A DNA stretch of 64,000 nucleotides from Microbacterium sp. VKM Ac-2923 (lineage in GTDB: Bacteria; Actinomycetota; Actinomycetes; Actinomycetales; Microbacteriaceae). This document shows positions 1 to 6,684 of this stretch, piece after piece. Location: assembly GCF_022815605.1 (NCBI RefSeq), contig NZ_JALGRP010000003.1:62001-126000 (forward strand), read 5' to 3'. A model generated the notes under the pieces. The model did no database searches. It was not told the DNA's origin and was given only the letters and a program-made list of their open reading frames with translations. How positions within the stretch are numbered: position 1 is the first letter of the stretch; every line of letters starts with the position of its first letter. Position numbers and translations under genes: made by a program.

Positions 1-2
1 AG

Positions 3-830
3 GCCGAACAGCTCGGTGGCGGGTATGCGGTGTCGAGCTACATCGAGAAGACGGCGTACGAGGGTGCGGCTGCCGTGGTCGCGGTGAGCTCGGGAATGCG
101 CGATGACATCCTGCGCAGCTACCCGGCACTCGATCCCGCCAAGGTGCGCGTCATCTACAACGGCATCGACACGGAGTCGTGGCATCCGGTGTCGGACGAC
201 GACTTCCTCGCGTCGGTCGGAATCGATCCGTCACGTCCTTCCGTCGTCTTCGTCGGGCGGATCACCCGACAGAAGGGGCTGCCGTACCTGCTGCGCGCCG
301 CCGAGCGTCTGCCGAAGGACGTGCAGCTCATCCTGTGCGCGGGTGCCCCCGACACCCCGCAGATCATGGACGAAGTGCAGGAGCTCGTGCGCGGGCTCCA
401 GGCGACGCGCGACGGCGTCGTCTGGATCGACCGGCTGCTCCCGCGCAACGAGCTGTGCGCCATCCTGACCGCGGCGACGACGTTCGTGTGCCCGTCGGTG
501 TACGAGCCCCTCGGCATCGTCAACCTCGAGGCGATGGCGTGCGGTGCGGCCGTCGTCGGGACCGCCACGGGCGGGATTCCCGAGGTCGTCGTCGACGGTG
601 TCACGGGGCGTCTCGTGCCCATCGAACAGGTGCAGGACGGCACGGGGACGCCGGTCGATCCGGAACGGTTCGTGGCGGACCTCGCCCGCGTGCTCACCGA
701 GGTGGTGACGGATGCCGACACCGCCCGCGCCTATGGCCAGGCCGGGCGTCAGCGGGCCATCGACGACTTCAGCTGGGCAGCGATCGCCGAGACCACAGCG
801 GCGTTGTACGCGGAGGTCTCGGGGAAGTAG
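3..830 (+). CDS. glgA: Glycogen synthase, family GT4 (5' end outside window)
   Basis: The visible 275 residues are the C-terminal part of a GT-B glycosyltransferase that elongates alpha-1,4-glucan from a nucleotide sugar in the cytoplasm. The frame is open from base 3 and runs off the left edge, so the N-terminal acceptor domain is missing here. Seen: YNGIDT at the domain junction, the VGRITRQKGL loop, and EPLGIVNLE (E-x7-E) followed by AMACGAAVV, which bind the donor. The family is the Corynebacterium-type glycogen synthase. Mycobacterial GlgM of the same family makes maltose-1-phosphate, so donor and product cannot be fixed from sequence. The stop is followed by about 215 bp before the next gene, so no operon is seen downstream. 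Confidence 0.9.
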   Translation, partial: AEQLGGGYAVSSYIEKTAYEGAAAVVAVSSGMRDDILRSYPALDPAKVRVIYNGIDTESWHPVSDDDFLASVGIDPSRPSVVFVGRITRQKGLPYLLRAAERLPKDVQLILCAGAPDTPQIMDEVQELVRGLQATRDGVVWIDRLLPRNELCAILTAATTFVCPSVYEPLGIVNLEAMACGAAVVGTATGGIPEVVVDGVTGRLVPIEQVQDGTGTPVDPERFVADLARVLTEVVTDADTARAYGQAGRQRAIDDFSWAAIAETTAALYAEVSGK

Positions 831-980
831 GTGCCGGCGGGCGGGTCTGCGTTGCTGCGGCCGGGTCTGATCCGCTGAGCCGTTCGTGGCGGGCGATGCG
901 CGTCGTCGTGTTCGGGTGTGGTTCGCCGAGCCGCTCCGCGTGTGCACGGCTGCGACCGGAGGCCCTCGGAGTGAGATGCG

Positions 981-996
981 CTGGGGCTCTCCCCAG
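981..996. repeat. Short GC hairpin
   Basis: CTGGGG and CCCCAG flank a CTCT loop between glgA and the ABC ATPase gene. No T-run follows on either strand, so it is at most a weak terminator of glgA or a structured spacer. Confidence 0.35.
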
Positions 997-1034
997 AGCG
1001 ACCGCGTCTCGCATGGGTGGCGGTGTCGCGCGGC

Positions 1035-1040
1035 TAGGCT
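1035..1040 (+). promoter_or_regulatory. -10 box, leaderless promoter
   Basis: TAGGCT lies 6 nt before the ATG of the ABC ATPase gene. A transcript started from it would begin at the start codon. No Shine-Dalgarno sequence is present. Confidence 0.65.
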
Positions 1041-1046
1041 AGCTCT

Positions 1047-1829
1047 ATGCCGCAGGTGCTCGAGTTCTCCGATGTCGTCGTCCGCCGCAACGGTCGGGAC
1101 ATCGTGTCCCACCTCGATTGGACGGTCTCGGATGACGAGCGCTGGGTGGTGCTCGGTCCGAACGGTGCCGGCAAGACCACCGTTCTGCAGCTCGCGGACA
1201 CCCTGCTGCACCCCACGTCGGGTGCCGTGACGATCCTCGGCGAACGGCTCGGTCGTACCGACGTGTTCGAGTTGCGTCCTCGCATCGGCTTCGCCTCGTC
1301 GGCGATGGCTCGGCGCGTGCCGGCGGAAGAGACCGTGCTCGACATCGTGCTGACGGCGGCGTTCTCGGTGGTCGGTCGGTGGCGTGAGGATTACGACGAC
1401 ATCGACGAGCGTCGTGCGCTGCGTGTGCTGGCCGAGTGGAAGCTCGACCACCTCGCCGACCGCACCTTCGGGACGCTGAGCGACGGGGAGCAGAAGCGCG
1501 TGCAGATCGCTCGCGCCGTCATGACCGACCCCGAGCTGTTGTTGCTCGACGAACCCACGGCCAGCCTCGATCTCGGTGCACGCGAAGAGCTTCTGGGCCT
1601 GCTGTCCGGCTATGCGCAGGCGCCGACGACGCCCGCGATGGTCATGGTCACGCACCACGTCGAAGAGATCCCCATCGGGTTCACGCACGTGCTGCTGCTG
1701 CGCGACGGGGATGTCGTCGCATCCGGTCCTCTCGAGGTGGCGCTGACGGCAGAGAATCTCACGGCGACCTTCGGTCTCGAGATCACGCTCACCCACGAGG
1801 GTGGTCGGTACGCCGCGCGGGCGGTGTGA
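1047..1829 (+). CDS. ABC transporter ATP-binding protein
   Basis: A stand-alone cytoplasmic ABC ATPase of 260 residues. Walker A is GPNGAGKTT at residues 37-45, the signature is LSDGEQKRVQIARA, and Walker B is ELLLLDEPTASLDLG, followed by a switch histidine in VMVTHHVEE. The order and spacing are complete, so it should hydrolyse ATP. No permease lies beside it, and the spacing to both neighbours suggests its own transcription unit. It resembles single-domain ATPases of the YlmA type, often annotated only as ABC transporters. Substrate and partner are unknown. The ATG is supported by a -10 box six bases upstream. Confidence 0.88.
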   Translation: MPQVLEFSDVVVRRNGRDIVSHLDWTVSDDERWVVLGPNGAGKTTVLQLADTLLHPTSGAVTILGERLGRTDVFELRPRIGFASSAMARRVPAEETVLDIVLTAAFSVVGRWREDYDDIDERRALRVLAEWKLDHLADRTFGTLSDGEQKRVQIARAVMTDPELLLLDEPTASLDLGAREELLGLLSGYAQAPTTPAMVMVTHHVEEIPIGFTHVLLLRDGDVVASGPLEVALTAENLTATFGLEITLTHEGGRYAARAV

Positions 1830-2006
1830 CGCTCGATGGTGTGACGCGCGGCGGTCCCACCGGGGGCGCTGAGGGAGCGGCATGACAGCGTGGTGATGCC
1901 GTCGTCGGAGATGCGCCCCCGTGGGGCGGTGGACAGCCCTGGCCGCCGTTCGAACCCCGGCCTGGTAGACTCCCCTGTTGGTGCCTCCGGCGCCGCAGAC
2001 TTTGAC

Positions 2007-2026
2007 GTCCTGGCAGAATCCAGGAC
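2007..2026 (+). promoter_or_regulatory. Hairpin in the rpmE2 leader, possible L31 autoregulatory site
   Basis: GTCCTGG and CCAGGAC form a 7-bp stem with a 6-nt loop in the 5' untranslated region, 22 nt before the rpmE2 start. A TAGACT -10 box near 1970 would start a leader of about 70 nt containing it. Ribosomal protein L31 leaders that bind their own product are known in Actinobacteria. I could not compare this stem with that consensus. Confidence 0.35.
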
Positions 2027-2048
2027 ACCACTTCTCAAAGGACCTCCC

Positions 2049-2300
2049 ATGAAGACTGACACCCACCCCACGTACAAGGCCGTCGTGTTCCGCGACCTCG
2101 GCTCGGGCGACACGTTCCTCACCCGTTCGACCGTCTCCAGCGACAAGACGATCGAGCTCGACGGCGTGGAGTACCCCGTCATCGACGTGGAGATCTCGTC
2201 GGCTTCGCACCCGTTCTACACGGGCAAGCAGCGCATCATGGACTCGGCCGGTCGTGTCGAGAAGTTCAACCAGCGCTTCAAGAACTTCGGCGGTCGTTGA
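2049..2300 (+). CDS. rpmE2: 50S ribosomal protein L31, type B
   Basis: An 83-residue ribosomal protein of the large subunit. It starts [16 protein letters not shown] and carries the family segments [14 protein letters not shown] and RVEKFNQRF. It has no cysteines, so it is the zinc-independent form rather than the CxxC zinc-ribbon form. In many bacteria that form is induced by zinc starvation through Zur, but I see no Zur-like AT-rich palindrome upstream, so it may be the constitutive copy here. An AAGGACC Shine-Dalgarno precedes the ATG and a strong terminator follows directly, giving a single-gene unit. Confidence 0.95.
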   Translation: MKTDTHPTYKAVVFRDLGSGDTFLTRSTVSSDKTIELDGVEYPVIDVEISSASHPFYTGKQRIMDSAGRVEKFNQRFKNFGGR

Positions 2301-2322
2301 TCCTCAGCGGTTCCGCTGCGAG

Positions 2323-2354
2323 AGCCCCTCGTCCCTCGGGACGGGGGGCTTTTC
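2323..2354 (+). terminator. Rho-independent terminator of rpmE2
   Basis: AGCCCCTCGTCCC (2323-2335) pairs with GGGACGGGGGGCT (2338-2350), with one G-U wobble, and a TTTT run follows. It lies 23 nt after the rpmE2 stop, between that gene and the convergent hydrolase gene. Confidence 0.85.
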
Positions 2355-2553
2355 GTTGGTGGTCGGGAGAGACGGCGGTGGGCAACGCCTCGTCAGGGAT
2401 GGCGCCGTAGGGAATTCCGCGGCAGGAGGCGCTGCGGTTGGGATCCCTGTGTAGGGACGTTGCGTCGTGGGATCTGCCGCGGGGGGAACTGCGTCGGAGG
2501 GAACTGCAGCAGAAGCATGTTGCGTCGAGGGGCCCCACGTCGGTGACGCTACG

Positions 2554-3378
2554 TCAGGCGGAGGCTGTGGGGGAGTGACGCCGCGAGAGAGAGGCTGAGC
2601 GTTCGTAGGCTCCGAGGTCTGTTCGCCGGTCGCTCCACATGCGCTGGTCGCGGCGAGCTTCGTCCACGAGGGCGGGGTCGATCTCGGCGATCGCCAGTCC
2701 CTCCCGCTCGGTGACGTCGGCAATGCGGCGGCCCAGGGGGTCGAAGACCGCCGAGCCACCGATGAAGTCGCTCGGGGCGCCGACGAGGCCGCTGTAGACG
2801 ACGTACATGCCGTTGTCGAGGGCGCGCGCGGCCAGGTGCAGGTCGCGACGGCGTTCTCCACCAGGAAAGTAGGCCCCACTGTTGAGATAGACGGTCGCGC
2901 CTGCGGCGGCCGCAGCGGCGGCGTGCTCGGGGAAGTTCGCGTCGTAGCAGACCGACAGCGCGAAGCGGAGGTCGCCGACCCCGAAAGAGTAGCCGCGCGT
3001 CCCTGGGGTGAAGATCTCCCGTTCGGGCGCATGGAGGTGCTGCTTGGCGTAGGCAGGGTGCGGGCGTCGGCCGGGGACGATCAGGAGGTCGGTGAGGGTG
3101 CGGTGTTCGCCGGCCTGGAGGGCGGTGTTCACGACTGCGGTCACGCCGGTCTCGTCCACGGCGGTTTGCAGCGGCTGCAGCCAGGTGCGGTGCTCGAGGT
3201 GCGGGAGCACGCCCGCGAACACGGTCTTGTCGTACCCGGTGAGGAAAGCCTCGGGGAAGAGGACGACATCGGCGGCGGCGGCCGAGCTGTCCGCGACGAA
3301 GCGCGCGGCGCGGGCAACGTTGTGCTCTACGGCACCGGGGACGGCCTCGGCCTGGACGCTGGCGATGCGGACGGTCAC
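2554..3378 (-). CDS. Carbon-nitrogen hydrolase (nitrilase superfamily)
   Basis: A cytoplasmic amidase/nitrilase-fold enzyme of 274 residues. The catalytic triad is visible: Glu43 in FPEAFLTGY, the lysine in YAKQHL, and the cysteine in LSVCYDANFPE. The family hydrolyses amides, nitriles or carbamoyl groups through a cysteine thioester. The substrate cannot be read from sequence. The GTG start is preceded, 6 nt away, by CAAGCT, a weak -10 box, so the mRNA may be leaderless. The last 20 or so residues are rich in Arg and Ser and look disordered. The gene is convergent with rpmE2 and monocistronic. Confidence 0.85.
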   Translation of the reverse strand: MTVRIASVQAEAVPGAVEHNVARAARFVADSSAAAADVVLFPEAFLTGYDKTVFAGVLPHLEHRTWLQPLQTAVDETGVTAVVNTALQAGEHRTLTDLLIVPGRRPHPAYAKQHLHAPEREIFTPGTRGYSFGVGDLRFALSVCYDANFPEHAAAAAAAGATVYLNSGAYFPGGERRRDLHLAARALDNGMYVVYSGLVGAPSDFIGGSAVFDPLGRRIADVTEREGLAIAEIDPALVDEARRDQRMWSDRRTDLGAYERSASLSRRHSPTASA

Positions 3379-3629
3379 GGGGACAGCTTGTCAGGGTGTG
3401 GATCGTAACGTCGTGTACCGGGGACCCGTGGTCGCCTGGAGGGGGTGAACCGGTGCGCTGGCGACACCGCGGGTTCGAGCGCGGGGAGGGCGGCGCCCGG
3501 TGAGCGGCGCGGGGCAGGCGAGTCAATCTGCGTGATCGAGCCAGGATGGGTAGATAGGGGTGCGCGCGAGATGGGTATGGCCGATGTCTCTCGTCGAGTC
3601 CGGACGGCCGTGAATGGTTGACTCGACGG

Positions 3630-4088
3630 GTGGATCTAGAGCGATACAAGCCTGCGGATGTCGAGGCGCTGACAGCGTTCCTCAGAGACGCAGATCTCAC
3701 GCTGAGCGGCCTGGATGCGCCGAGCGTGCGGTTGTGGCTCGACCGGGACGAGGCGGGGGTGATCGTCGGCAGCACCGGGTATGAGATCAGCGGCGATGGT
3801 CACCACGCACTCATCCGGAGCGTTGCCGTCAGCCCGATGCAGCGTAGTCGCGGGCGCGGCGGTGGCCTAGCGAGATTCGCGCTCGATCGGGCTGTGGAAG
3901 AGGGCGCGAACAGGGCGTGGCTGTTCAGTCGCCGATCTGGCCCGTTCTGGCGGAAACTGGGTTTCGAGTCCGTCGCTAACGACCAGCTCACCGAGGCGCT
4001 GGCAGACACCCATCAGGTGCGGCTTTTCCAGCAGACAGGGCAGCTGGAGCGTGAGTTCGCGTGGTCGCGCGCTCTCACGGCGATCTGA
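3630..4088 (+). CDS. GNAT-family N-acetyltransferase
   Basis: About 152 residues with the GNAT fold. IRSVAVSPMQRSRGRGGG carries the acetyl-CoA pyrophosphate loop (motif A), and LFSRRSGPFWRKLGFESV is the C-terminal motif. Overall layout resembles the short ArsN2-like acetyltransferases, but no arsenic genes are near and the substrate is unknown. I chose the GTG at 3630 over the TTG at 3618 because TTGACT, close to the -10 consensus of this window, lies exactly 6 nt upstream. That start gives VDLERYKPAD, the natural beginning of strand 1. Confidence 0.75.
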   Translation: MDLERYKPADVEALTAFLRDADLTLSGLDAPSVRLWLDRDEAGVIVGSTGYEISGDGHHALIRSVAVSPMQRSRGRGGGLARFALDRAVEEGANRAWLFSRRSGPFWRKLGFESVANDQLTEALADTHQVRLFQQTGQLEREFAWSRALTAI

Positions 4089-4416
4089 TCCGCTCAGGCA
4101 TCAATCGAGTTCGCGTGCGGCCAATGGAGGGCGACGTCGCGAAGCATGGCGTAGAACGTCGGAGCGGTGGGTGAGCCGGGATGAACCGGTGAGCGGCGGT
4201 GGCGCGCTGCGTTGGGAAGCGGGCTCGTGGTCTGCCGAACGTCCGTACCCCGCCAACGGAGGCTCGCAGGGGGGCACGAGTGGCCGAGAGCTGAAGCGCC
4301 CGAGTGCGCGAGCGGTCGTTGGACTGGGGCGACGGAATGCTTGAGCGGACGAGCGCGCGAGCGCGCTCTCGCCGACGGGTCTGGTTCGATGTCGCTGCCC
4401 GTGACAGCATGACTGA
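4089..4416. other. Intergenic stretch without a gene
   Basis: This 328-bp GC-rich spacer has no convincing coding frame. Its one structured element is a perfect dyad, GAGCGCGC (4351-4358) and GCGCGCTC (4361-4368), about 50 bp before the MmcQ/YjbR gene. A weak -10 box CAGCAT (4405-4410) lies 6 nt before that gene's GTG. Confidence 0.6.
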
Positions 4417-4806
4417 GTGGAGCACCCGCGCATGTTCGACGAACACGATGAGGCCCTGATCTGGGTCCGTGCGGTGTGTCTTGCCTACCCCGAGGCTTCT
4501 GAACGGATCAGTCACGGTCGGCCGAACTTCTTCGTCCGACGTTCCTTCTGCTTCTTCGGCGGAAGCGAGCGCATCGACGGGTCGTGGGTGGCGCACGATC
4601 ATGCCGTGCTGGTCAAGCCCGACCCGAATGACGCTCCCGCGTACCGCGAGGACCCGCGGTACTTCGTCCCCGCCTATCTCGGCCCGAAGGGGTGGATCGG
4701 CGTCGAGCTCGACGCGGTCGACCCTGACGAGGCGGCCGAGTTGATCGACGCCTCGTATCGCGTGACGGCTCCGGCCCGCTTGGTGCGGTCACTCGACGAA
4801 GGGTGA
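4417..4806 (+). CDS. MmcQ/YjbR family protein
   Basis: A 129-residue protein of the MmcQ/YjbR (CyaY-like fold) family, often called DNA-binding. Characteristic segments are ISHGRPNFFVRRSFCFF near residues 30-45, AVLVKPD in the middle, and YLGPKGWIGVEL near the end. The family's biochemical role is poorly known. The GTG at 4417 is used because CAGCAT lies 6 nt upstream; an in-frame ATG at 4432 would shorten the protein by five residues. It stands alone, 180 bp from the convergent HNH gene. Confidence 0.82.
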   Translation: MEHPRMFDEHDEALIWVRAVCLAYPEASERISHGRPNFFVRRSFCFFGGSERIDGSWVAHDHAVLVKPDPNDAPAYREDPRYFVPAYLGPKGWIGVELDAVDPDEAAELIDASYRVTAPARLVRSLDEG

Positions 4807-4987
4807 ACGGAAGCGGGGGAAGAGCACCGCGGGAGGAAGGCGGAAACGGGGGTCGTACGGAACGGCGGACGCGGCCGAGCCACGGCCGGAGCATTCCGGC
4901 GCGCCACACATGCGGGGCGAGAGTCCGGCGCGTGAGACGTCGGACATGAGGAGAACGTACGACGAAGCCCGACGCGGGCGAGCGGTG

Positions 4988-6565
4988 TCAGAACGGGGGC
5001 GCATCGGTGTCGTACCGGCCACCCAGCGGCGAGGTCCAGCTCAGGGCGCCTGAGCCAGGATCGCGAGTGGGGGTCCATCGCGTTTCGTGACGCAGGCGGT
5101 GATGATGTCGGCACTTCGGGTCGAGGTTGTCGTCGTCGGTGGGGCCGCCGTCGGCCCACGCGGTTCGGTGATCGATGTCGCAATCTCGAGCGGCGCGGCC
5201 GCACCCGGGGAAGACGCAGGCGGGCGAGGTGACGCCGAGCCAGCGCCGCAGGGCGACGGGCACACGGTAGGTCGAGCGATTGAGCACGAGCGGGGCACCG
5301 GTGACGGGATGCGTGAGGAGCCGGATCCATGACGTCGCCGTGCCCGCCAGTCGCCGTGCGGTGTCGAGGTCGATCGGGCCGTAGCCCTCGAGAGTCGCCG
5401 GCTCGGTGTCGCGCCCGAGAAGCGTGAGCGCGGGAACAGTGACGACGACCGTCGCCGGTGGACCCCCGCGGAAGGTACGCGGAGTCGAGATTGCATTCGG
5501 GGTCGGCATGTCAGCCGCCGGCGCGTCGTCGGCGGCCAGCGCTTCGTCGGCCTTGCTGCGACCCTCGGCCGAAACCGGCCCGTCGTCGCTCGTCATCGTG
5601 ACGAGGTCGGCGAAGGCGTCCGCCCGCAGCTGCATCAGCGTGCGATCCTCATCGGCGCACGCCCGGAGGTGACGCGCCGCCCGATCGAGACGGGACATGA
5701 CCGCTTTCGCGCGATCGGCAGGCAGGAGCGCGTGAATCGTGGCCATACCGTCGAGTTCCGGCGTCAGCCACACTCCACGGTCGCCCGCGGCGCGACGGTG
5801 CCGCGACTCTAGCGACTCGGCGTGAACGCGCTCGCGCACCGCCCGCGCGGCGACGGCGAACTTCGCGGGCGGAAGGACCTGCGCCCGGGTGCACGCTTCG
5901 TCGTCGAAGCGGTGGAAGGCGGCCGTGTCGCCCGCGGGGAGGGTCGCTGCCAGGCGCGCGGCGTCGACGGCATGCTTCTCGGAGATGCGACCGTCGCCGA
6001 ACGCTGCCCAGAGCTGCGGGCAGCCGCCGACAAGTGTGCGTGCATGCGCGGCGCGCGTTCGCACGGTCTGCTCCGACAGATGCAGCCGCACGGCGATCTC
6101 CGCAACGGCGGCACGTTCCGCCAGCTCGACGCGGTCGCGCTGGACGGCTCGGGGCGTGCGGCCGCGGGCGTCATGCCACGCGCGGTCGAGAGTGGGGTCA
6201 GGTCCCATCCAGGGTGCGGGATCGAATGCGGCGTCGTCGAGGACCGAGAGGATCAGCCGGTACTCCTCGGCCGTGGCCCGCTGGCGCTCGCTGACGACGG
6301 ACTCGAGATGCCCGAGTCGCGCGTCGAGGTCGGATGCCGCGTACCCCGAGCCGTCACGAGAGTCGGGCAGAGGCTCCACCTCGGACAGGGGCTCACCATC
6401 GGCGGGCTCTGGCTCGTCGGCGGTCCACCACTCGACGTCGCCGCTCTCGCGACGTGCTGCCCACTCGGCATCCGGATCGAGCTCGTCATGGGTCGGCCAC
6501 GGCGCTCCATCGCACGCCCGGAACACCGGCGTCGGCCGATCTGCGGGACGTGCGGTTCGGGTCAT
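4988..6565 (-). CDS. DUF222 / HNH endonuclease domain protein
   Basis: A protein of 525 residues with a DUF222 region (about residues 80-430) and a C-terminal HNH nuclease domain (about 450-525). The nuclease core reads CVFPGCGRAARDCDIDH, then DNLDPKCRHHHRLRH, supplying paired cysteines and the HNH metal ligands. These 13E12/REP13E12-type proteins occur in many copies in actinobacterial genomes; their function is unsettled and a mobile or DNA-processing role is inferred. The ATG at 6565 is chosen over longer options because TACCGT, a -10 box, lies 6 nt before it. The N-terminus is acidic and probably disordered. Confidence 0.88.
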   Translation of the reverse strand: MTRTARPADRPTPVFRACDGAPWPTHDELDPDAEWAARRESGDVEWWTADEPEPADGEPLSEVEPLPDSRDGSGYAASDLDARLGHLESVVSERQRATAEEYRLILSVLDDAAFDPAPWMGPDPTLDRAWHDARGRTPRAVQRDRVELAERAAVAEIAVRLHLSEQTVRTRAAHARTLVGGCPQLWAAFGDGRISEKHAVDAARLAATLPAGDTAAFHRFDDEACTRAQVLPPAKFAVAARAVRERVHAESLESRHRRAAGDRGVWLTPELDGMATIHALLPADRAKAVMSRLDRAARHLRACADEDRTLMQLRADAFADLVTMTSDDGPVSAEGRSKADEALAADDAPAADMPTPNAISTPRTFRGGPPATVVVTVPALTLLGRDTEPATLEGYGPIDLDTARRLAGTATSWIRLLTHPVTGAPLVLNRSTYRVPVALRRWLGVTSPACVFPGCGRAARDCDIDHRTAWADGGPTDDDNLDPKCRHHHRLRHETRWTPTRDPGSGALSWTSPLGGRYDTDAPPF

Positions 6566-6571
6566 GGCTGA

Positions 6572-6577
6572 ACGGTA
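6572..6577 (-). promoter_or_regulatory. -10 box, leaderless promoter
   Basis: On the minus strand TACCGT lies 6 nt before the ATG of the DUF222-HNH gene. This fixes the start choice. Confidence 0.55.
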
Positions 6578-6684
6578 TCGGGGACCTCCGACATCGGGTC
6601 GGAAGGCGGGGCGTCTCGCCACTACGCACCCTCTCCACGACGAACCGCCCCCGCCCCGGGAATCGAGGAGGCGAGGGCGTTTCG

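Noticed and set aside
1940..2048. Zur box upstream of the cysteine-free L31 gene
   Set aside because: I looked for an AT-rich palindrome of the Zur type and saw none; zinc control is not supported by sequence.
231..2210. A 659-residue open frame on the minus strand
   Set aside because: It lies antisense to glgA, the ABC ATPase and rpmE2 and has the Arg/His/Gly-rich translation of a shadow frame. The same holds for other long antisense frames, such as 10.0-11.2, 20.2-22.2, 43.6-45.2 and 61.3-62.5 kb.
3387..3411. PafBC-type promoter: TTGTCAGGG followed 9 bp later by TAACGT
   Set aside because: The spacer and the second half of the motif deviate from the published form, and no gene starts within 200 bp downstream on that strand.
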